Positions 58,119-64,000 of a stretch of DNA of 64,000 nucleotides are shown here, piece by piece; the stretch's first letter is position 1; every line of letters starts with the position of its first letter. The notes beneath the pieces are model-generated. The model was given only the letters and a program-made list of their open reading frames with translations, was not told where the DNA came from and did no database searches. Both the position numbers and the translations under genes were made by a program. Origin of the DNA: VRUE01 sp963844395 (GTDB lineage: Bacteria; Actinomycetota; Thermoleophilia; Solirubrobacterales; 70-9); assembly GCA_963844395.1 (NCBI GenBank), contig CAWJNX010000001.1, forward strand, positions 62,001 through 126,000, given 5' to 3'.

Positions 58119-59553
58119 TACCTGGCCGGCACTGCGCCGTTGCCCGACCTGGCGCGGGCTTTCCGCCGGCCGTTGGTGCCCCGCGCCGGCACCGTGGCGA
58201 CCGCTTCGGCGACCGCGCCTTCGAGGTCGAGCGCGAAGCTGTCGAGGTCGGCCATCGCGTCGTAGTCGCCGACCAGGCCGAAGTCGATCTGGCCGTTGTA
58301 GGACATGATCCCGACGCAGAGCGCCTGGCGGCGGGCCAGCGGCACCATCGGGAAGATCGACTCCATCCTCCGGCCCAGCACGTAGAGCGGGAACTGCGGC
58401 CCGGGCACGTTGGTGACGACGAGGTTGAAGAAGCGCTGGGCCGGCTGCAGGCGAGCCGCCTGCGAGGCGATCGTCGTCGGCGCGAAGTCGGTCAGCTTGG
58501 TCAGGATTTCGGCGCCGACCGCCTGGCCGGAGCCCTTCAGGTCGCCCATCGATCTCGCTGACCAGCCGCAGCCGCTCGACGGGTCCTCGCACCAGACCGG
58601 GCAGCGGGGCCATCATCGCGCTGATCTTGTTGCCGAGCGCGCCGCGCTCTTCCTCGGCGCGGACGCTGACCGGCACCATCGCGCGCAGCTCGAGCCCCTC
58701 GGTGTCGTGGCCGCGGGCGCGCAGGTAGTTGCCGAGCGCGCCGGTGACGACCGAGAGGACGACGTCGTTGACCGTGCCGCCGTGCTCGTTCTTGACCCGC
58801 TTCAGGTCGTCGAGGTCGGCGCGGACGAAGGCGAGGCGGCGGTGGGGGCCGATCTCGACGTTGAAGGGCGTCCGCGGCGCCGACATCCCCGCCTCGACCA
58901 GCTTGCCGGCGTCGGCCGACGCCGCGCAGCACCCGCTGCGGGGCGCGCACCGCCGCCCGTATTCCGCGGACGATCTCGCGCGGGCTGGTCGCCCGCTCGC
59001 GCAGCGCGTCGGCGAGCAGCTCGAGGTCGGTCGGCTCGGGCCGCGGCGCCCACTTCGGCGGCCGCACCGGCGGCGCGGAGGGCTCCTCCTCGACGTCGAA
59101 GAGGACGGTGGTGATGTCGACGCCGGAGATGCCGTCGACCAGCGCGTGGTGGCTCTTGCCGACGATCGCGAAGCGGTCGCCTTCGAAGCCCTCGACCAGC
59201 CACAGCTCCCAGAGCGGCTTGCTGCGGTCGAGCTGCTGGGAGAAGATCCGCGAGGCCAGGTTGCGCAGCTGCTCCTCGGAGCCGGGCGCCGGCAGCGCGG
59301 TGCGCCGCACGTGGTAGTCGAGGTTGAGGTAGGGGTCGTCGACCCAGACCGGGCGGCCCTGGCCGAAGGGGACGAAGCGCAGCTTCTGGCGGAAGCGCGG
59401 CACCAGGTGCAGGCGCGACTCGATGTGGTCGCGGAACTCGTCGTGCGTGGGCGGCGAGCCCTCGAAGAGGATCGTCGAGGCGACGTGCATGTGCGCGCCG
59501 GCACGCTCCATATGGAGGAACGAGCTGTCCAGTCCGGTCAGCCGATCGCTCAC
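58118..59553 (-). CDS. wax ester synthase / acyl-CoA:diacylglycerol acyltransferase (two frame breaks)
   Basis: WS/DGAT of about 478 residues. LTGLDSSFLHMERAGAHMHVASTILFEG at the N-terminus; the acyltransferase motif HHALVDGISGVD (HHxxxDG); after a break near 58920 the second half PFNVEIGPHRRLAFVRADLDDLKRVKN, GGTVNDVVLSVVTGALGNYL, LRAMVPVSVRAEEERGALGNKIS; after a break near 58547 FFNLVVTNVPGPQFPLYVLGR and MSYNGQIDFGLVGDYDAM. Makes triacylglycerol or wax storage lipid, common in actinobacteria. Its TAG shares a base with the nadE GTG, so the two are co-transcribed. Confidence 0.92.
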
Positions 59554-59601
59554 GGGGCAATCTTCGCAGACGACCGAGGGAGGTTCACCGCAGAAGGAGC
59601 C

Positions 59602-60706
59602 TCATCCAGAGAGGCCGAGCCGAAGCTGGTCCTCCTCGGGCGTCCGCTCCGGCTCGGGTCGGCTCCGCCGGCGCCGAGTCGCGCTCGAAGCCGGCGATCC
59701 GCACGCCGAGCAGCCGCACCGGTCGGGGTGGCGCGTACGCGCGAAGCAAATCCAGCGCGGCGGGCGGTGACGACCGCCGGGTCGTTGGTCGGCTCCTCGA
59801 CCGTGTGGGAGCGGGTCACGTTGGTCCAGTCGTCGAGCCGCACCTTGATTCCGATCGTCCGGCCCGTCGAGGCCGCGCGAGCGCAGACGTCGGCACAGCT
59901 CCTCGGAGAGCGAGGTGAGGTGGGTGGCAAGCTCGGCGTGGTCGGCGACGTCGACGTCGAAGGTCGTCTCGGTCGACTGCGACTTCGTCTCGCGGGAGAC
60001 CGAGATCGGCGTCTCGTCCTCGAAGCGCGCGCGGGCCTGCAGCCAGCCGCCCATCCGCGGCCCGAACGCCTGCTCCAGCGCGGCCGTGTCGTGGGATCGC
60101 AGCTCGGCCAGCGTGCCGGATGCCCATCTGTCTCCAGCTTCGCCACCGTCTTCGGCCCGATCCCGGGCACGAGCCCGGGTGAGTCCTCGGCGAAGCGCGC
60201 CAGCGCCTCGGTGCGGGAGAGCACGACGAGCCCGCCCGGCTTGCCCAGCTCGCTGATGATCTTGGCCAGCATCCGGTTCTCGGAGATCCCGATCGAGCAG
60301 CCGAGGTCGGTCTCCTCGCGGATCTCGGCCGCGATCCGCCGCATCGTCGACTTCGGCGAGAAGAGCCCGGTCAGGTCGACGTAGGCCTCGTCGAGCCCGA
60401 CCACCTCGACCGTCTCGGCATTGCGCCGCAGGATCGCCATCACCTGCCCCGAGGCCTCCCGGTAGGCGTCGAAGTCGGGCTGGATGTAGACGGCATCGGG
60501 CAGCCTGCGCCGCGCCACCGCCGCCGGCATCGCCGAATGGATCCCGGCCAGCTTCCGCGCCTCATAGCTCGCCGTGGTCACGACCGCCCGCGGCCCCGAG
60601 CCGCAGACGACCACCGGCTTCCCCTTCAGCTCCGGCCGCCGCCGCAGCTCGACTGACGCGTAGAACGCGTCCATGTCGAGGTGGGCGATTGTGCGCGATC
60701 GGCCAT
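59602..60706 (-). CDS. dinB: DNA polymerase IV (Y family; frame breaks)
   Basis: Translesion polymerase, about 360 residues. TIAHLDMDAFYASVELRRRPEL (metal Asp), VVTTASYEARKLAGIHSAMP, EVVGLDEAYVDLTGLF (Asp-Glu), CSIGISENRMLAKIISELGKPGG, GIGPKTVAKLE. Breaks near 60120 and 59870 shift into RARFEDETPISVSRETKSQSTETTFD (little-finger domain) and TIGIKVRLDDWTNVTRSHTV. The last residues DQLRLGL form a sliding-clamp-binding motif, supporting the stop at 59602. Start: ATG 60674 is in frame; ATG 60706, after another single-base break, gives the usual N-terminus and a TACCAT -10. Confidence 0.9.
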
Positions 60707-60726
60707 AGGTCGATGGTAGGCCGCGT

Positions 60727-60813
60727 GGCGGGCGGGTCCTGTCGCGGGGCAGGGGTCCTCGTCCTCGCAAGCTGCGGGCGAGGACCCCAGACCCCACGCC
60801 ACCCGCCCGAGAT
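60727..60813. repeat. 87-nt palindromic repeat, copy C (dinB-cupin gap)
   Basis: Same sequence as copy B but with intact outer arms GGGCGGGT/ACCCGCCC. Sits between the divergent dinB and cupin genes; its end GAGAT is 17 nt before the cupin ATG, next to a TACGAT -10 (60819-60824). The element thus lies just upstream of a promoter in both intergenic copies. Confidence 0.9.
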
Positions 60814-60830
60814 GCGTTTACGATCCACCG

Positions 60831-61247
60831 ATGGCCGACGTGACGCACGTGCGGATAGATGAGCTTGATGCGATCGAGGGTGCTCTCGAGGGCATCAAGT
60901 TCCACAAAGCCGCTGCGGGTCTCGGCGTCAGCTCCTTCGGCATCTCGATCTCCGACCTGGCGCCCGGCGCCGACGAATACCCCGAGCACGATCACTCGGA
61001 GGAGGGAATCGGCGGTCAGATGTTCGCCAAACGTCCCCAGCAGCTCGGCCAGGAGGAGGTCTACATTGCTCTCAAGGGCTCTGGCACCGTCGAAGCCGAC
61101 GGCGAGCAGTATCCGCTCGACGAAGATCACATCGTCCGCCTCGGCCCGACGGTCAAACGCAAGGTCACTCCCGGCCCCGACGGCCTCCGCCTCCTCGCCC
61201 TGGGTGGGACGCCTGGCGCAGCGTATGACGCGGGCGGCAGGCTCTGA
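60831..61247 (+). CDS. cupin-domain protein
   Basis: 138 residues. A single cupin barrel: VSSFGISISDLAPGADEYPEHDHSEEGIGGQ gives the HxHxxE-type metal motif (His, His, Glu), and EEVYIALKGSGTVEADGEQYPLDEDHIVRLGPTVKRKV the second cupin motif. Possibly a metal-binding sensor or small isomerase; nothing specific is indicated. TACGAT at 60819-60824 gives a leaderless promoter. Confidence 0.8.
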   Translation: MADVTHVRIDELDAIEGALEGIKFHKAAAGLGVSSFGISISDLAPGADEYPEHDHSEEGIGGQMFAKRPQQLGQEEVYIALKGSGTVEADGEQYPLDEDHIVRLGPTVKRKVTPGPDGLRLLALGGTPGAAYDAGGRL

Positions 61248-61299
61248 CGACCGGGTCGCTGCATTGGTCGATCTGAGCTCAGGGTCCTAGACTTCCGCC

Positions 61300-61557
61300 A
61301 TGGCTTCTGCAGAGGCGAAGAACCTCGAGGCGATCTGCGAACGCGATCGACCAGCACAATCGGAATTGCCCGTACCCGGCTGCCGAGGTGCGGATGAACC
61401 CGTTCGAGGTGGAGCGCTTGGGCTGGGACGAGATCCGGGGATTGCCGGTGGTTCCAGACGCCGAGATCGGCACCGGTCGCTTTCGCATCGTCTGCTCGAA
61501 CGAACTCGACGGCGAGGGCCTCGAGGAGGTCGAGGCCGTGGGGCAGGAGCTCGCTAG
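61300..61557 (+). CDS. small hypothetical protein (frame breaks)
   Basis: Starts MASAEAKNLEAIC, shifts near 61340 to AIDQHNRNCPYPAAEVRMNPFEVERLGWDEIRG, then LPVVPDAEIGTGRFRIVCSNELDGEGLEEVEAVGQELAR, and can end at TAG 61555-61557. About 86 residues with high GC third positions in the middle frame. The motif MNPFEVERLGWDEI and a Cys pair suggest a small soluble protein; no family recognised. Its stop shares the CTAG with the convergent gene. Confidence 0.5.
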   Translation: MASAEAKNLEAICERDRPAQSELPVPGCRGADEPVRGGALGLGRDPGIAGGSRRRDRHRSLSHRLLERTRRRGPRGGRGRGAGAR

Positions 61558-62236
61558 ACGATCGCTCCGGCAAATAACTGATCTGACCAGGACCGGTGGC
61601 TGCGAACCGCGCCAGCTGCCGAGCGATCTGGCTTGCGCCGGTCTGCTTTTCGAGCCAGACCCGGGCATCGGGATCGATCCAAGCGGCAATCTGCAGCATG
61701 TCCTCGACCAGGGCTGGAACGTCTTGGCCCAGCAGCGAGTCGTGGTGGGCGACCCGGTTGCGGAGGCGTTGGATTCGCCTCAGCCGGGTGCCGACCGACT
61801 TACGGGTCATCGTTCCGTGAGGGAATGCCCGGCGAAGAGAGTGTCGCCACAGCTCCTCGTAGGAACAACCGAATAAGTCGGTCCAGAAAGCAAAAGAGAG
61901 GGCAGCCACGACTTGCCCCCGGCTTACGACCTTTCCCTTCTTCAGCCGGTCAATCGCCGTAACGACCTGCCTGATACCGCCCGGCCGCAGAATACCGAAA
62001 TCGAGCAGCCATGTTTCCCCGATCGGCGTCTCTGGTTGTCCTTCGCCGAGGATGCCGTCAACTGCGTTGCGAAGCAGGACCTCGAAGTGGTGGATGAGGC
62101 CGAACGAGGCCATGGCCAGAACGGCGTGCCACTCGTAGAGCAGAACGGCGGTCGCATGATCTCCGTCGCCACAAGCGCTTCGGAAGCGCGTGTAGCGAGG
62201 CTCGGATAGCCACCTACAAGCCTGTCCTTCGTCCAT
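61554..62236 (-). CDS. Abi-like (AbiD/F-type, HEPN) protein
   Basis: About 225 residues. MDEGQACRWLSEPRYTRFRSACGDGDHATAVLLYEWH, then FGLIHHFEVLLRNAVDGILGE and a helical core with RNRVAHHDSLLGQDV, the R(x4-6)H motif of HEPN ribonucleases as found in Abi_2/AbiD proteins. The C-terminus after ARQLARFAATGPGQISYLP is uncertain: the frame stays open into the opposite gene (to 61127), but one base shift gives a stop at the CTAG 61554-61557. Third-position GC is lower than its neighbours, suggesting transfer. Probable phage-defence (abortive infection) gene; standalone here, no antitoxin visible. Confidence 0.65.
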
Positions 62237-62416
62237 TCCCTGTCGTCCTTCGATTGCGCTACTCTTTGTCTGAACGCCCCGGGCCCGCCTCTGACTTCTC
62301 GGAGTTATGCGGTCGGGGCTTTGTCGTTCAGTCGCGCGCAGGGATCATGACTGAGCTTGCCGACAAGAAGTATCGCAGCTGGTTCAGCGGAACTGGTTTG
62401 AGCGATGCGGCAAGCG

Positions 62417-63178
62417 TCAGACCTCGTTCCAGAAGTCGAGGCCGAGGTTGCTCATCCAGCGCTGGGCCTCGATGTTGAGCTCGGTCAGCTGGTCGGTCCA
62501 GATCAGGACGCCCATCGCGATCAGGATCAGGCCACCCGTGGCGACTATCGCCTGGTAGTGGCGCTTAACCACGGCGAAGGCGGTGGTCATGCGGGAGAAG
62601 GCGACGGCGGTGAGCAGGAAGGGGATCGCGAGGCCGGCCGAGTAGACGGCGAGGAGGAGGGCGCCGTGACCCGCCGAGCCGGTCAACGAGGCGGCGGAGA
62701 GGATCGCGCCGAGAGTCGGACCGATGCAGGGGGTCCAGGCGATCGCGAAGGCGGCGCCGGCGACTATCGGGCCGCCTTTGCCGGCGCGCTCCAACAGGGC
62801 GTCGACGTGCCACTCGCGGTTCAGCCGCGTCACAAAGAGGGAGGCGACGAAGAGGACGCCCATCGCGACGATCAGCGCGGCCGAGACCTTGGTCAGCAGG
62901 TCCTCGTGGTCCTGGAGGGTCGATCCGAGGCCGGTCGCGGTCAGCCCGAGGACGATGAAGATCGCCGAGAAGCTTGCGACGAAGAGCAGGCTGGGGCCGA
63001 GCACGCGCCGCCAGCCGGCGCTCTCCAGCTCGCTCGCGGAGACGCCGCTGACGGCCGAGAGGTAGCCCGGCACCAGCGGCAGGACGCAGGGGGAGAGGAA
63101 GGAGACGACGCCCGCGGCGAGGGCGGCGAAGATCCCCACGCCGGCGGCGGGATCGGTGCTGATCTCTGCGAGGAACAC
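62417..63178 (-). CDS. ccdA: cytochrome c biogenesis protein CcdA (DsbD-type thiol transporter)
   Basis: 253 residues, six membrane helices. SFLSPCVLPLVPGYLSAVSG and AFAIAWTPCIGPTLGAILSAA hold the two redox cysteines in the classic Pro-Cys contexts. Moves reducing equivalents from cytoplasmic thioredoxin across the membrane for cytochrome c maturation or disulfide reduction. No resB or ccsA adjoins. 180 nt before it (62237-62416) hold nothing recognisable. Divergent from the next gene. Confidence 0.93.
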   Translation of the reverse strand: MFLAEISTDPAAGVGIFAALAAGVVSFLSPCVLPLVPGYLSAVSGVSASELESAGWRRVLGPSLLFVASFSAIFIVLGLTATGLGSTLQDHEDLLTKVSAALIVAMGVLFVASLFVTRLNREWHVDALLERAGKGGPIVAGAAFAIAWTPCIGPTLGAILSAASLTGSAGHGALLLAVYSAGLAIPFLLTAVAFSRMTTAFAVVKRHYQAIVATGGLILIAMGVLIWTDQLTELNIEAQRWMSNLGLDFWNEV

Positions 63179-63231
63179 GGCACTTGCAGGGTACTTGCGG
63201 CGCGTGCGTGGGACGGGGGAGACTGGCGCGC

Positions 63232-63915
63232 ATGGAACTCAACGCGCTGGTCCTCAACTGCACCCTGAAGAAGTCACCGGAGCCCTCCAACACCCAGGGC
63301 CTGATCGACCTCGTCACCGGCCACTTCGACGAGCTCGGCGTCAAGCACGAGACGCTGCGCCCGGTCGACTTCAAGATTCCCTTCGGTGTCGTCTCCGACC
63401 TGGGGGAGGGCGACGAGTGGCCGCAGATCCTCGCGAAGGTACTCGCCGCCGACATCCTGATCATCGGCATGTCGATCTGGTTCGGCGTTCGCAACAGCGT
63501 CAGCCAGATGGTGATCGAGCGGCTCGACGGCACCTACAACACGACCAACGAGGTCGGCCAGTACCCGCTCTACAACACGGTCGGCGGCGTCGTAGTGACC
63601 GGTAATGAGGACGGCGCTCACGCCTGCGCCGAGACGACGCTTTTCAACCTCACCCACCTCGGCTGCGCGATCCCGCCCAACGCCGACACCTACTGGGTCG
63701 GCGACGCCGGCCCGGGTCCCTCTTTCATCGAGGCGGGCGGCAAAGATCACGCCTACACGCAGAAGACGGCCAGGTGGATGGCCCACAACGTCACCCACCT
63801 CGCCCGCATCCTCAAGCAGAACCCGATCCCGCCGGAAGGCAACACGGTCCCGGGCTGGCAACCCGACGAGTGCCAGGGCCACGACGACCGCATGCCCGCC
63901 GGCCACGTCGGCTAG
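63232..63915 (+). CDS. NADPH-dependent FMN reductase / flavodoxin-like protein
   Basis: 227 residues from ATG 63232. Flavodoxin fold: LNALVLNCTLKKSPEPSNTQGLIDLV (phosphate loop of FMN), ADILIIGMSIWFGVRNSVSQMVIERLDG, GGVVVTGNEDGAHACAETTLFNLTHLGCAIPPN. Likely an NAD(P)H:quinone or azo-type oxidoreductase of the WrbA/FMN-red kind. A Pro/Asp/Gly tail closes it. Divergent from ccdA; 53 nt separate the two. Confidence 0.82.
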   Translation: MELNALVLNCTLKKSPEPSNTQGLIDLVTGHFDELGVKHETLRPVDFKIPFGVVSDLGEGDEWPQILAKVLAADILIIGMSIWFGVRNSVSQMVIERLDGTYNTTNEVGQYPLYNTVGGVVVTGNEDGAHACAETTLFNLTHLGCAIPPNADTYWVGDAGPGPSFIEAGGKDHAYTQKTARWMAHNVTHLARILKQNPIPPEGNTVPGWQPDECQGHDDRMPAGHVG

Positions 63916-63917
63916 CA

Positions 63918-63955
63918 GTGCGCTTTATGTAGGCGCAGGCAACAAAAAAGCGCAC
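63918..63955 (+). terminator. possible hairpin after the flavodoxin-like gene
   Basis: GTGCGCTTT and AAAGCGCAC (9 bp) around a 20-nt loop, 2 nt after the stop. No T-tract, so termination is unsure. The last 45 nt hold TACATT at 63984-63989, a possible -10 for a gene beyond the window. Confidence 0.4.
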
Positions 63956-64000
63956 CGGAAGGGACCGAGGCCTCTCGGCGCGGTACATTCCTGGCTAGCC

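Noticed and set aside
61127..61553. Extension of the Abi-like protein to 61127
   Set aside because: The opposite strand has better coding structure there and the extended C-terminus is Arg/Pro-rich shadow sequence.

Overview
The window reads as chromosomal DNA of a high-GC actinobacterium of the class Thermoleophilia (Solirubrobacterales-like). Pointers are the 16S rRNA sequence, the strong C/G third-codon bias, promoters with a TANNNT -10 box placed 6-12 nt before the start codon (leaderless transcripts), and actinobacterial genes such as sepF, an RsiG-like anti-sigma factor, a FHA/FtsR-type pair and a WS/DGAT acyltransferase. No phage, plasmid, CRISPR or tRNA gene is visible.

Layout. (1) 1-18.5 kb: the serA 3' end, an RTX-like secreted protein and an MFS exporter, then a branched-chain amino-acid block: a Leu-rich leader peptide, leuA, an XRE-cupin regulator, leuC, leuD, a methyltransferase, leuB, ilvE and cimA. 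CimA, LeuCD and LeuB together would give 2-oxobutyrate (hence isoleucine) without threonine. Then a DegT aminotransferase, argH, a 3-methyladenine glycosylase, a class A PBP (minus) and tyrS. (2) 18.5-24.5 kb: one 16S-23S-5S operon with intact processing stems, no spacer tRNA, a 765-nt group I intron in 23S carrying a frameshifted LAGLIDADG gene, and a strong terminator. (3) 24.5-27.9 kb: three alpha/beta hydrolases on the minus strand, two of them paralogous. (4) 27.9-35 kb: murA and hisZ-G-D-B-H-A-F. (5) 35-51.3 kb: housekeeping genes for tRNA CCA addition, the sepF division locus, proline, lspA and a pseudouridine synthase, rpsB-tsf-pyrH-frr-uppS-cdsA-dxr-rseP-ispG, proS and a CDP-alcohol phosphatidyltransferase. 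(6) 51.3-64 kb: rsiG-FHA-ftsR, an SRPBCC protein, an alkyl-DHAP-synthase-like FAD enzyme, a membrane HTH/RskA-like protein, thioesterase, nadE, WS/DGAT, dinB, cupin, an Abi-like gene, ccdA and a flavodoxin-like gene.

Non-coding highlights. The Leu codons of the leuA leader peptide are also a perfect anti-Shine-Dalgarno for leuA, a self-contained translational attenuator. An 87-nt palindromic repeat occurs three times, once in frame inside rpsB. A second palindrome type (GACGT ends, CCCATA core) lies just upstream of start codons, including two in the leucine block. A 119-nt nested hairpin separates sepF and proC.

Quality caveat. About twenty genes, many of them essential (tyrS, murA, pyrH, proS, nadE, hisD), carry single-base frame breaks, mostly one extra base. 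They cluster near 24.5-29.5 kb and 50-61 kb. I treat them as probable assembly errors: coordinates span the whole gene and the break positions are noted.
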